A DNA stretch of 64,000 bases, from NCBI GenBank assembly GCA_963700955.1, contig CAVOZH010000011.1, positions 1 through 64,000 of the forward strand, given 5' to 3'. The position numbers were made by a program, and so were the translations under genes. The notes below the pieces were generated by a model. It searched no databases. It saw only the letters and a program-made list of their open reading frames with translations, and was not told where the DNA came from. This document shows positions 24,929-33,280 of the stretch, in pieces. Position 1 is the stretch's first letter. Each line of letters opens with the position of its first letter. Origin of the DNA: Nocardioides_C sp963700955. GTDB taxonomy: Bacteria; Actinomycetota; Actinomycetes; Propionibacteriales; Nocardioidaceae.

Positions 24929-25945
24929 TCAGCGGTTGGCCTGAGGACGCTTGCGGGCGATCAGCACCCCACCGGCGGCCAGGAGGCCGAGTCCGGCGAG
25001 GATCACCAAGCCGTACGCGCCGGCACCGGTGGAGGGCAGGATGCCGGAGGCCGGGTCCGCCTTCGCGGGTGCACGGTTGGCGGTGGAGGCCTGGGGCTGT
25101 GCGTCGGCGGGAGCACCGGTCTCCACGCCAGCGACAACGGCGGTCGCCGCTGAGCCGGCCTGCGCCAGAGCCGGAAGGGCCGGGACGACGCACTGACCGG
25201 CGTCGTTCATCGTCGCGTCCTCGGGGCAGACGACCTCCTTGGGGGGAAGGACGCACTCGCCCTCGTCGTTCATCGTCGCGTCCTCGGGGCACACGCCGGC
25301 TTCCTCAGCAGGCACGACGCACTCGCCCGCGTCGCTCATCGTCGCGCCCTCGGGGCAGACGGTCTGCTCGGCCGCCACGACGCACTCGCCCTCGTCGCTC
25401 ATCGTCGCGCCCTCGGGGCACACGGTCGAACCCTCGGTGCAGCCGGTGTGGGCGGGGTTGCCCTTGCCGACGCCCTTGTTGTCGTCGCACTCGTAGCCCT
25501 TGTTCTTCGAGGGGTCCTCGCCGACCTGGCCCTTGGGGTTCTTGTTGTCGGCCCTGCCGACGCAGCCCGCGCACGGGCGGCCCTTGGCCTCGCCATCGCC
25601 CTCGCCGTTGGCCGAGGCGCTGCCGTCGCGGGTGGAGCAGTACTGACCCTCGGGACAGGTGCCGGCGTTCGCGCCGCCGTCGTTCTCGTCGGCCGTGCTC
25701 TCCGGCTGCGGCTCGTCGTAGCTGCCGGTGGTGGAGGCGTTGCCGTCGGTGTTGTCCGAACTGGTGCTCTCGTCTGTCGTCGTGTCGTCCGTCGACTCGC
25801 TCTCCTGCTGAGTCTTGTGCGAGGAGGCCGACGTGTCGTCGGTCTTCCCGTCGGCTGCGTGTACCGGACCCACGGCACCCACGGTCATGAATACCGTGAC
25901 AGTCGTGGCTGCGGCCAGGCGCAACATGCTCTGCTTGACGTTCAT
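24929..25945 (-). CDS. LPxTG wall protein with four cysteine-paired repeats
   Basis: A 338-residue exported protein: signal peptide ending VHA (about residue 30), a Ser/Thr/Asp-rich linker, a region with CPEGQYC and CAGCVGR, then four 21-22-residue repeats starting at residues 176, 197, 219 and 240 (C-P-E-[GD]-A-T-M-[SN]-D-[EA]-G-[EQ]-C), and finally LPSTG (303-307), a membrane helix and a basic tail. ATG 25945 follows GAGGAG at 4 bp; an ATG 12 bp upstream is less likely. Adhesin-like or stalk-like; no enzyme motif. An AT-richer leader of 170 bp lies upstream. Confidence 0.85.
   Translation of the reverse strand: MNVKQSMLRLAAATTVTVFMTVGAVGPVHAADGKTDDTSASSHKTQQESESTDDTTTDESTSSDNTDGNASTTGSYDEPQPESTADENDGGANAGTCPEGQYCSTRDGSASANGEGDGEAKGRPCAGCVGRADNKNPKGQVGEDPSKNKGYECDDNKGVGKGNPAHTGCTEGSTVCPEGATMSDEGECVVAAEQTVCPEGATMSDAGECVVPAEEAGVCPEDATMNDEGECVLPPKEVVCPEDATMNDAGQCVVPALPALAQAGSAATAVVAGVETGAPADAQPQASTANRAPAKADPASGILPSTGAGAYGLVILAGLGLLAAGGVLIARKRPQANR
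25166..25420 (-). repeat. Four tandem Cys-x11-Cys coding repeats
   Basis: Four 21-22-codon repeats in the LPxTG protein. The first two share GATMSD and the last two share DATMND, so the array looks like duplication of a two-unit block or two rounds of duplication. The DNA of the units is nearly identical. Confidence 0.88.
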
Positions 25946-26115
25946 CGGGCTCCTCATCGATACCCGGCCCACAGACAGGGGCCAACCTCGCCGGCGCACA
26001 CCAGTTGCACGCCTGAACAGTCGAGACAACGCCCGGACTGCGCCGGGGTTACGGGAGAATAGCCCGAAATATCTAGTTCTTCTGATTTGCTTTTTCCGTG
26101 CCCTAGACAGGCGTC

Positions 26116-26412
26116 TCAGCCGCCGGCGAAAGGCGGGAGCAGCTCGACGGTGTCGCCGGCATTGAGTACGACGGTCGCCGGGTCCGACGTACTGACCGGA
26201 CGGTCTCCGACGAGCACGGAGCACACGGACACGACGTCCTTCAGACGCGGCCGGTCGGCATGGCGGGCGACCACCTCGGCGAGCAGGTCTGCAAGTGTCA
26301 GGGGTGCCGGCACGGACTCCTCGGACACACCCGCGGCAGCGCGGGCCGCGGCCCAGTAACGCACGAGGACCGAGGGCTGCTCGGCCGCTGTGTCGGGTGT
26401 GGTGTCGGCCAT
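26116..26412 (-). CDS. MoaD/ThiS-family small sulfur carrier
   Basis: A 98-residue ubiquitin-fold protein ending PPFAGG, the C-terminal Gly-Gly that is adenylated and thiocarboxylated in MoaD/ThiS carriers. VLVRYWAAARAAAG at the start matches the MoaD group of molybdenum cofactor synthesis. It is divergent from glnR. Other moa genes are not in the window. A ThiS-like or sulfur-donor role, near sseA, is also possible. Confidence 0.85.
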   Translation of the reverse strand: MADTTPDTAAEQPSVLVRYWAAARAAAGVSEESVPAPLTLADLLAEVVARHADRPRLKDVVSVCSVLVGDRPVSTSDPATVVLNAGDTVELLPPFAGG

Positions 26413-26539
26413 ATCCGGTATCCTGCCTCATCGGGCCCCGCCTATGACCAGACGCCCACGACCGGGTGGCCGGCGAAGTCCGGGTGACGTAGCGCGGCTC
26501 AACGGCGAGTCGGAGACCCTCCCCGAACGAGGAGGTGCC

Positions 26540-27277
26540 ATGAGCACCCTGCTCCTCCTGACGAGCGCCCTGCAGTCCTCAGCCGAGGTACTCCCTGCCC
26601 TCGGCCTGCTCTCCCACCGGGTCAGGATCCTTCCTGCCGAGGGCAGCGCGCTTCTCGAGGCGCCGGACTCCGACGTCGTGCTCATCGACGGCCGCAAGGA
26701 CCTCGTGCACGCTCGTGACCTGTGCCGGCTGATCCGCACCACGGGGTCGGACCAGCCGGTGGTGCTGATCGTGACCGAGGGCGGGCTGTCGGTCGTGGCC
26801 GTCGACTGGGGCATGGACGACGTGCTTCTCGCGACGGCGGGACCTGCCGAGGTGGAGGCCCGTCTGCGGCTCGCCATCGGACGCCTCGCCGCGACCAAGG
26901 AGTCAGCGGATCCCGAGGCCCACGTCATCCGCTCCGGTGAGGTCACGGTCGACGACGCGACGTACACCGCGAAGCTCGGGGGCCGGCCGCTGGACCTGAC
27001 CTTCAAGGAGTTCGAGCTGCTGAAGTTCCTCGCCCAGCACCCCGGGCGGGTGTTCACCCGGCAGCAGCTGCTGCAGGAGGTCTGGGGGTACGACTACTTC
27101 GGTGGCACCCGGACGGTCGACGTCCACGTCCGGCGGCTGCGAGCCAAGCTGGGGCCGGAGAACGAGGTGCTGATCGGCACGGTGCGCAACGTGGGCTACC
27201 GGTTCGTGCTGCCGCCGGCGGATCGTGCGGGCGACAAGGTCGCCGAGGAGGACGAGGAGCCGGCTGTCGCCGACTAG
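26540..27277 (+). CDS. glnR: GlnR nitrogen regulator (OmpR family)
   Basis: A 245-residue OmpR-type regulator very similar to actinobacterial GlnR: N-terminal receiver-like domain opening MSTLLLLTSALQSS with ALGLLSHRVR and DVVLIDGR, and a C-terminal winged helix (LTFKEFELLKFLAQHPGRVF, then YDYFGGTRTVDVHVRRLR). GlnR lacks a partner kinase and controls nitrogen assimilation, with cross-talk to PhoP. ATG 26540 follows AGGAGG. The acidic C-terminal tail (AEEDEEPAVAD) is variable. Its position near mshD, ppk and pst mirrors Streptomyces. Confidence 0.92.
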   Translation: MSTLLLLTSALQSSAEVLPALGLLSHRVRILPAEGSALLEAPDSDVVLIDGRKDLVHARDLCRLIRTTGSDQPVVLIVTEGGLSVVAVDWGMDDVLLATAGPAEVEARLRLAIGRLAATKESADPEAHVIRSGEVTVDDATYTAKLGGRPLDLTFKEFELLKFLAQHPGRVFTRQQLLQEVWGYDYFGGTRTVDVHVRRLRAKLGPENEVLIGTVRNVGYRFVLPPADRAGDKVAEEDEEPAVAD

Positions 27278-27301
27278 CCGACTCTGTTCGTGACGAGAGG
27301 G

Positions 27302-27502
27302 TCAGGCGGCGACCACGGCCCCGGGAGCGGCCTCGGTGGATGTGGCGACCGCAGCTGCCGGAGCGACTGCGGGCTCTCGGGTCGCCTTCGGACTCTCCAG
27401 CCCGTCGGTCAGCGTCTCCTCGAGACGAGCGAGCCACATCAGAAGACCGAGACACAGGAACGGCACGGCTGCAGCGAACGCGAGCGTCATTGCATCGCTC
27501 AT
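27302..27502 (-). CDS. Small one-helix membrane protein
   Basis: A 66-residue protein: MSDAMTLAF, a hydrophobic helix to about residue 24, a charged LARLEETLTD segment, then an Ala/Pro-rich tail. GGGAG 8 bp before the ATG supports this start. It is convergent with glnR and divergent from mshD. Function unknown. Confidence 0.65.
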   Translation of the reverse strand: MSDAMTLAFAAAVPFLCLGLLMWLARLEETLTDGLESPKATREPAVAPAAAVATSTEAAPGAVVAA

Positions 27503-27590
27503 GACCAAAACTCCCAAACCTCGACAAGCAGACTAGAACCTGGGTTCCCTGCTTCCCCAGGTTCATGCGCCGCTTCCTTAGAGTGGGCGC

Positions 27591-28625
27591 GTGACGCTGA
27601 TCTCCCGGGTGGACCCTGACCATGACGACGCACCGGACGACGAGAAGGTTGTCACCGCGCCGGACGTCGACACCGAGACGGTAGCGGAGGCGGTACGCCG
27701 GGTGGCAGCCGACACGGCACGCGCCGACGGGCGCAGCCCCCTCAACGAGGCCACCCTGCTGTCCTTGCGGCATCGCGGGCTCTCCGGCAAGTCGTTGTGG
27801 GTCGCCCGCGACGAGTCCGGTTCGGTGGTCGGCTTCGCCCTCGCGTCACGGGAACCGGCTGCCTCCGCCTCCCGGGAGCCGCTCGAGGTGAACCTCGTCG
27901 TAGCTCCCTCCGCACGCCGTGACGGGGTGGGGCGGGCGCTGGCCGAGCGGGTGCTCGAGACCTTCGCGCACGACGAGGTGACGGCGTGGTCCCACGGGAA
28001 CCACCCCGCGGCGGCGCGCCTGGCCGAGGCCCTCGGCTTCGAGCGCGCCCGCGACCTCTGGGTGATGCGCCGCCCGCTCTCCCACGACCGGCCACTGCCC
28101 GAGGTCGACCTCGAGAAGCTCGCGGCGCGCGGCGTGGTCGTGCGGACCTTCCGTCCCGGCCAGGACGAGGAGGCGTTCCTCGCCCTGAACGCGGAGTCGT
28201 TCGCGCACCACCCCGAGCAGGGCTCGATGACCCGGGCCGACCTCGACGAGCGGATGGCCGAGCCGTGGTTCGATCCCGCCGGGTTCTTCGTCGCCGAGCC
28301 GGCCGATGCTCCCGGCGCCGAGGCGAACCAGGCGGTGGAGAGCCCCTCGCTGCTCGGGTTCCACTGGACGAAGGTTCATCAGGACGACCCGTCGTACGGC
28401 GAGGTCTACGTCGTCGGAGTCTCGCCCGCGGCCCAGGGTCTCGGCCTCGGCAAGGCGCTGACCCTGACGGGCCTCCACCACCTGCGCGACCTGGGGCTGG
28501 GCGAGGTGATCCTCTACGTCGAGGCCGACAACGCTCCCGCGGTGGCGGTGTACTCCGGGCTCGGGTTCACCCACGCCGACGAGGACACCGACGTCATGTG
28601 GACGCGGCGCGGGTCGGACCGCTGA
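27591..28625 (+). CDS. mshD: Mycothiol synthase
   Basis: A 344-residue double GNAT acetyltransferase that makes mycothiol by acetylating Cys-GlcN-Ins with acetyl-CoA. The N-terminal domain has VVAPSARRDGVGRALAE and the C-terminal one has VVGVSPAAQGLGLGKALT and LYVEADNAPAVAVYSGLGF, as in known MshD. GTG 27591 is 6 bp after a TAGAGT box (27579-27584), i.e. leaderless. Mycothiol is the thiol used by the mycoredoxin-type ArsC, so the gene supports arsenate reduction encoded at 41681. Confidence 0.93.
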   Translation: MTLISRVDPDHDDAPDDEKVVTAPDVDTETVAEAVRRVAADTARADGRSPLNEATLLSLRHRGLSGKSLWVARDESGSVVGFALASREPAASASREPLEVNLVVAPSARRDGVGRALAERVLETFAHDEVTAWSHGNHPAAARLAEALGFERARDLWVMRRPLSHDRPLPEVDLEKLAARGVVVRTFRPGQDEEAFLALNAESFAHHPEQGSMTRADLDERMAEPWFDPAGFFVAEPADAPGAEANQAVESPSLLGFHWTKVHQDDPSYGEVYVVGVSPAAQGLGLGKALTLTGLHHLRDLGLGEVILYVEADNAPAVAVYSGLGFTHADEDTDVMWTRRGSDR

Positions 28626-28642
28626 GACGCGGCCCAGGGGCC

Positions 28643-29695
28643 CTACGCCAACGCCCTCTTCAACCTGATCGCCATCTCGGCCATCGCGGCAGGCGCCGAG
28701 CGACCTGCTCCGACGACGTTCGCGAAGCCGTGGATGAAGCCGGGGTACCTCTTCAGCTCGACCTTCACCCCATGCTCGGCGAGCAGCTTGGCGTAGGCCT
28801 CACCCTCGTCGCGCAACGGGTCGAAGCCGGCGGTCGCGACGAAGGCAGGGGCGAGGTCCGGGGGGAACCTCTCGTGGAAGTACACCGAGATCCTCGGGTC
28901 CCTCCGGTCGTGGTGCTCGTGGAGGTACGACGTCTCGGCGAGGTCCATGAACGCTCCAGTCAGGAAGAACCCCTCGCCGAAGATCTTCCGGCTCTCGCTC
29001 TTCTCCGCCATGTTCGTGACCGGGTAGATCAGCAGTTGGTAGGCCACGGGGAGCCCCGCCTCGGCGGCCCGGATCGCCGTGACCGCGCTGAGGTACCCGC
29101 CGGCCGAGTCGCCCCCCACGGCGATCCGGTCCGGGTCCACACCGAGCTGCTCGGCGTACTCGCTGACCCACTGGAAGGACGCCCAGCAGTCCTCGACCGC
29201 GGCCGGGAAACGGTGCTCGGGCGCGAGGCGGTAGTCGATGGAGAGGACCCGGACGTCGGCGCGCTCGGCGAGGAAGCGGCAGACCGCGTCGTGCGAGTCG
29301 AGGTCGCCGTACATCATGCCGCCGCCGTGCACGAAGAAGAGCAACGGCGACGGCTTGGGGCTGGCGACCTGGCCGCGCGGCACGTAGAGGCGTGCGGGGA
29401 TCTCGTCCTCGGCACCAGGGATCCGGAGGTCGCGCACCAGCCCGATCGGCTGCGTGCCGCCAACCAGCCTGGACTGGCGCAGGATCGCGGCGCGCGCCTC
29501 CCGCATGGGCAGCGTCTCGGCAGCTGGCTCGCGCATGATCCGCTGCAGCCGCAGCATCCACTGGGTCTCGAGGTCGAGCACCTGGCCGTCGACCACGACG
29601 GACCGGCCGGCCAGGGCCCGCATGAGCGGCCGCGGGAGACCCATGAGGGCACGGAAGACTGCGGGCTCGACCTTCTCGGCGAATGCGTTGGCCAT
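28643..29695 (-). CDS. HSL-family alpha/beta hydrolase (esterase)
   Basis: A 350-residue hormone-sensitive-lipase-type esterase: oxyanion motif HGGGMMYGD, nucleophile elbow GDSAGG, acid region DPLRDEG and catalytic His in GFIHGF. It should hydrolyse short-chain acyl esters. The ATG at 29695 sits 7 bp after TATCTT (leaderless); TTG 29704 is less likely. It is convergent with mshD and divergent from ppk. Confidence 0.88.
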   Translation of the reverse strand: MANAFAEKVEPAVFRALMGLPRPLMRALAGRSVVVDGQVLDLETQWMLRLQRIMREPAAETLPMREARAAILRQSRLVGGTQPIGLVRDLRIPGAEDEIPARLYVPRGQVASPKPSPLLFFVHGGGMMYGDLDSHDAVCRFLAERADVRVLSIDYRLAPEHRFPAAVEDCWASFQWVSEYAEQLGVDPDRIAVGGDSAGGYLSAVTAIRAAEAGLPVAYQLLIYPVTNMAEKSESRKIFGEGFFLTGAFMDLAETSYLHEHHDRRDPRISVYFHERFPPDLAPAFVATAGFDPLRDEGEAYAKLLAEHGVKVELKRYPGFIHGFANVVGAGRSAPAAMAEMAIRLKRALA

Positions 29696-29774
29696 GCGCG
29701 GCAAGATACCGCTGGCCGGGTCCGGAGTTGCCGTTGGCTACCCCGCGTTCACCTGCCGGTGACAGCATGGGGTC

Positions 29775-31862
29775 ATGGAAGCCGTGACCGAGCCTTCGCC
29801 GCCGGCTCTCGCTGAGGACCGGTTCCTCGACCGCGAGCTGTCCTGGCTGCACTTCAACACCCGCGTGCTCGAGCTTGCCGAGGACGAGACGCTCCCCCTG
29901 CTGGAGCGGGTGCGCTACCTGCAGATCTTCTCCTCGAACCTCGACGAGTTCTTCATGGTCCGGGTCGCCGGCCTGAAGCGCCGGATCGCCGCGGGGGTCG
30001 CGGTCCGTGCCGCCTCCGGTCTGATGCCGCGCGAGGTCCTCGAGCACATCTGGAGTACGACGGACGCGCTGATGGCTCGCCAGGCCGCGCTGTTCCGCGA
30101 CGAGATCATCCCAGCACTGGCGAAGGAAGGCATCGAGCTGCTGCGCTGGGCCGACCTGTCGCGCGAAGAGCAGAAGCAGATGAAGCGGCTGTTCAAGGAG
30201 CGGCTGTTCCCGGTGCTCACCCCGCTCGCCGTGGACCCTGCGCACCCCTTCCCCTACATCTCCGGCCTTTCGCTCAACCTCGCCGTGCTGGTGCGGAACC
30301 CCAAGACCGGCAAGGATCACTTCGCCCGCGTCAAGGTGCCGCCGATCTTCTCGAGGTTCGTGGCCGTGGGCGAGCAGAGGTTCGTCCCGCTCGAGGACGT
30401 CATCGCCGAGCACCTGAAGTCGCTGTTCCCCGGCATGCAGGTGCTCGCCGTACACACCTTCCGGGTGACCCGCAACGAGGACCTCGAGGTGGAGGAGGAC
30501 GACGCCGAGAACCTCCTCGCCGCCCTGGAGAAGGAGCTGCTGCGCCGGCGGTTCGGTCCGCCTGTGCGCCTCGAGGTCGAGGAGTCGATCGACGAGCACA
30601 TCCTCGAGCTCCTGGTGTCCGAGCTCGGCGTCTCGGCCGCGGAGGTGTTCCGGCTTCCCGGACCCCTGGACCTGCGTGGCCTGGGCGTGATCGCCGACAT
30701 CAACCGCGCGGAGCTGAAGTACCAGGCGTTCGTGCCGTCGACCCACACCGACCTCGCCGAGGTCGAGTCGGCCTCCCCCGTGGACGTCTTCGGCGCGCTG
30801 CAACGGCGCGACGTCCTGGTGCACCACCCGTACGACTCGTTCTCGACCTCCGTGCAGCGGTTCATCGAGCAGGCCGCCGACGACCCGAACGTCCTCGCGA
30901 TCAAGCAGACCCTCTACCGGACCTCCGGCGACTCCCCGATCATCGACGCCCTGATCGACGCCGCCGAGTCGGGCAAGCAGGTGCTGGTCATCGTCGAGAT
31001 CAAGGCACGCTTCGACGAGCAGGCCAACATCCGATGGGCACGCAAGCTCGAGCAGGCCGGCTGTCACGTCGTGTACGGGCTCGTCGGGCTGAAGACCCAC
31101 TGCAAGCTCGCGCTGGTGGTGCGCGACGAGCCCGAGGGCATCCGCCGCTACACGCACATCGGGACCGGCAACTACAACCCGAAGACGGCACGGCTGTACG
31201 AAGACTTCGGGCTGCTGACCGCGAACGCCGAGATCGGCGAGGACGTCGCGCACCTGTTCAACAACCTCTCGGGGTTCTCGCGCCACACCGAGTACCAACG
31301 GCTCCTCGTCGCTCCCGACTCGGTCCGCGACGGGATCATCGAGCGGATCCGCGCGGAGGTCGCCAACCACGCGCAGGGCAGGCCCGCGCGGATCCGGATC
31401 AAGGCGAACTCCATCGTCGACGAGGCCCTGATCGACGAGCTGTACCTCGCCTCCCAGGCCGGTGTGCCCATCGACCTGCTGACCCGCGGCATCTGCGCGG
31501 TGCGCCCCGACGTGCCGGGCCTCTCGGAGAACATCCGGGTGCGCTCGGTTCTCGGGCGGTTCCTCGAGCACAGCCGGATCTTCTGGTTCGAGAACGCCGG
31601 TAGGCCGTCCGCGTGGATCGGCTCGGCCGACCTCATGCATCGCAACCTCGACCGCCGCGTCGAGGCGCTCGTGCAGCTCCCGGGTGAAGCACAGGTGGCC
31701 GAGGTCGGCCGCGTGCTCGACCTCGCGTTCGACGAGGGCACGTCCGCGTGGTGGCTCGAGCCGACCGGCCAGTGGGTGCGACACGGGTTCGACGCCGAGG
31801 GTGCGCCGCTGCGCGACATGCAGGAGTCCCTGATCCAGTCCAAGCGCCGCCGCCTCCGCTGA
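29775..31862 (+). CDS. ppk: Polyphosphate kinase
   Basis: A 695-residue PPK1: N-terminal LHFNTRVLELA, middle domains, and the catalytic phospho-histidine in RYTHIGTGNYNPKTA (His about 461). It reversibly moves the gamma phosphate of ATP to polyphosphate. Full length. A single GTTCACC half-site at 29748 may be a weak PHO-box unit. It is close to mutT1 and pstSCAB, forming a phosphate-storage and uptake neighbourhood as in Streptomyces. Confidence 0.94.
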   Translation: MEAVTEPSPPALAEDRFLDRELSWLHFNTRVLELAEDETLPLLERVRYLQIFSSNLDEFFMVRVAGLKRRIAAGVAVRAASGLMPREVLEHIWSTTDALMARQAALFRDEIIPALAKEGIELLRWADLSREEQKQMKRLFKERLFPVLTPLAVDPAHPFPYISGLSLNLAVLVRNPKTGKDHFARVKVPPIFSRFVAVGEQRFVPLEDVIAEHLKSLFPGMQVLAVHTFRVTRNEDLEVEEDDAENLLAALEKELLRRRFGPPVRLEVEESIDEHILELLVSELGVSAAEVFRLPGPLDLRGLGVIADINRAELKYQAFVPSTHTDLAEVESASPVDVFGALQRRDVLVHHPYDSFSTSVQRFIEQAADDPNVLAIKQTLYRTSGDSPIIDALIDAAESGKQVLVIVEIKARFDEQANIRWARKLEQAGCHVVYGLVGLKTHCKLALVVRDEPEGIRRYTHIGTGNYNPKTARLYEDFGLLTANAEIGEDVAHLFNNLSGFSRHTEYQRLLVAPDSVRDGIIERIRAEVANHAQGRPARIRIKANSIVDEALIDELYLASQAGVPIDLLTRGICAVRPDVPGLSENIRVRSVLGRFLEHSRIFWFENAGRPSAWIGSADLMHRNLDRRVEALVQLPGEAQVAEVGRVLDLAFDEGTSAWWLEPTGQWVRHGFDAEGAPLRDMQESLIQSKRRRLR

Positions 31863-31888
31863 CCCGTCACGCTCTCGCCCCCGCCGTA

Positions 31889-31939
31889 CGGCCTCGCCGT
31901 GCCGCCTGCGTTCGTGGCAGCGCGGCCTCGCCGTGCCGC
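31889..31939 (+). repeat. 17-bp direct repeat after ppk
   Basis: CGGCCTCGCCGTGCCGC at 31889-31905 and again at 31923-31939, just before the 46-bp hairpin element. Confidence 0.7.
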
Positions 31940-31943
31940 TCAA

Positions 31944-31989
31944 AGCAAAACCGCTGCCCTGAGCGACCTCGAGCAGCGGTTTCGCTACG
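31944..31989. repeat. Left 46-bp hairpin element flanking the nuclease-like gene
   Basis: Starts AGCAAAACCGCT and ends GTTTCGCTACG. The two 14-bp arms around AAACCGCTGC pair with one mismatch. The same ends, 46 bp apart, recur at 33152-33197 after the gene. It could also act as the ppk terminator. Confidence 0.7.
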
Positions 31990-32076
31990 CCGCGACTACT
32001 TGCCCCGCGGGGAAGCGACGAACTGCCCTGTGGACAACAGGATTGCACCGAGCTCGCTTCGCCATTCTCAGAGGCA

Positions 32077-33153
32077 ATGGAAGCGCGAGGCGAGACCTGG
32101 CGGCCCATCTGTCGCGCTCCGGGAAAGCTCACGCGCCCGGTCCGGATCGACCCCTCGGGGGTCGCCGGACCCACTCCGGGCCAGAGCCGAGGGCCGCGGT
32201 GGCGCAAGACCTCGCACGGCTTCTACGTGCCCTCTTCGGTGTCTGATGACGTGGCCGAGCAGCGCATCCTCGAGCAGTCCGTACGACTTCCTCCTCACGG
32301 CGCCGTGACCGGCTGGGCAGCGTGCCGGCTGCACGGGGCTGCCTTCTTCGACGGCCTGGAGCGGGACGGTACGACGCACCGCCCGGTTCCACTTGCGATC
32401 GGGCCCGACTGCCTGATTCGTCAGGACCGGGCCGTCAGGATCTCGCGGGACCGGCTCGACGAGAGTGAGGTGAGAACCGTGCAGGGAATCGCGTGCGCGG
32501 TGCTGGCCCGAGGACTGTTCGACGAGATGCGATGGGCAGCCGGTGCTCGTGAAGCGGTCGTTGCCATGGACATGGCATCCGCGGCCGAGCTGGTCTCGAT
32601 CAACACGATGCGGGCGTACGTGGTCCGCCACCCGGGATGGCGCGGCGTGGGTCAGGCACGTGCCGCGCTGGATCTGGCTGATGAGAACAGCATGTCGCCC
32701 AACGAGACGAGGATGCGACTGATCTGGGTGCTCGACGCCGAGCTGCCCCGGCCATTGGTGAACCAACCGGTGTTCGACGCGCGGGGGAGGCTGCTCGGCA
32801 TCGCAGACCTGCTGGACCCAGTAGCCGGTGTGGTGGGTGAGTACGACGGGGCAGCGCACCGTGCCGGCCGACGGCATCGCCGCGACGTCATGAGGGAGGA
32901 CCTCTTCCGCCGTGCAGGCCTGGAGTACTTCAAGGTGGTCGGCCTCGACCTCGCCGATGTCGGCCTCGTGGTGGACCGGATGCTGACCACCAGGGCACGA
33001 GCCAAGTTCCAGCCGTCTGACGAAAGAGCGTGGACGCTTCTCCCGCCCGAGGACTGGTACGACTCGCCGTTCGACGCGATGAACCTGGACCAACGGTTGG
33101 AGTACCGCGCCGCGCTCCATGGCGACAGGCCGACCATCGGGCACAACTCGTAG
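32077..33153 (+). CDS. Endonuclease-fold/AbiEi-like hypothetical protein
   Basis: A 358-residue protein of a family common in Nocardioides-like genomes. The N-terminal half resembles AbiEi-type DNA-binding or antitoxin modules (PPHGAVTGWAACRLHG). The C-terminal half (about 235-300) has GEYDGAAH, then RRHRRDVMREDLF and FKVVGLDLAD, like DUF559/Vsr-type restriction-endonuclease folds. Start at ATG 32077 is not firmly supported. It is flanked by similar 46-bp hairpins, and its own stop codon overlaps the right one. Defence or DNA-processing roles are speculation. Confidence 0.7.
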   Translation: MEARGETWRPICRAPGKLTRPVRIDPSGVAGPTPGQSRGPRWRKTSHGFYVPSSVSDDVAEQRILEQSVRLPPHGAVTGWAACRLHGAAFFDGLERDGTTHRPVPLAIGPDCLIRQDRAVRISRDRLDESEVRTVQGIACAVLARGLFDEMRWAAGAREAVVAMDMASAAELVSINTMRAYVVRHPGWRGVGQARAALDLADENSMSPNETRMRLIWVLDAELPRPLVNQPVFDARGRLLGIADLLDPVAGVVGEYDGAAHRAGRRHRRDVMREDLFRRAGLEYFKVVGLDLADVGLVVDRMLTTRARAKFQPSDERAWTLLPPEDWYDSPFDAMNLDQRLEYRAALHGDRPTIGHNS

Positions 33154-33197
33154 CAAAACTGCTCTCACAGCACCGCGCGAACGACGTTTTCGCTACG
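33152..33197. repeat. Right 46-bp hairpin element
   Basis: Starts AGCAAAACTGCT, ends TTTTCGCTACG. The outer 11-12 bp are 21/23 identical to the left element at 31944; the centre differs. The stop codon of the flanked gene (33151-33153) overlaps its first bases. Likely serves as terminator; possibly a unit boundary. Confidence 0.7.
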
Positions 33198-33239
33198 AGC
33201 CGCGAGCCGCGAGCCCTCGCACGAGCCGCGAGCCGCGAG
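33195..33239 (+). repeat. 19-bp direct repeat next to the right hairpin
   Basis: ACGAGCCGCGAGCCGCGAG at 33195-33213 and 33221-33239, built of smaller GAGCCGC units. Confidence 0.75.
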
Positions 33240-33280
33240 GCGGGTGCGTGTCGTCCGTCCGCGGCGGCCCACGCGCGGGG

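Noticed and set aside
25946..26115. Riboswitch-like leader before the LPxTG gene
   Set aside because: AT-rich stretch near 26080 and GC hairpins are present, but I found no motif of a known riboswitch class.
29748..29770. PHO box before ppk
   Set aside because: Only one good GTTCACC unit; the second unit is too degenerate to call.
28800..32207. 1135-codon minus-strand frame over ppk
   Set aside because: Shadow of ppk and the esterase; no recognisable domain and biased His/Arg/Asp composition.
33195..33239. CRISPR-like repeats near 33.2 kb
   Set aside because: Two 19-bp copies 26 bp apart made of GAGCCGC units; no spacer pattern and no cas genes.
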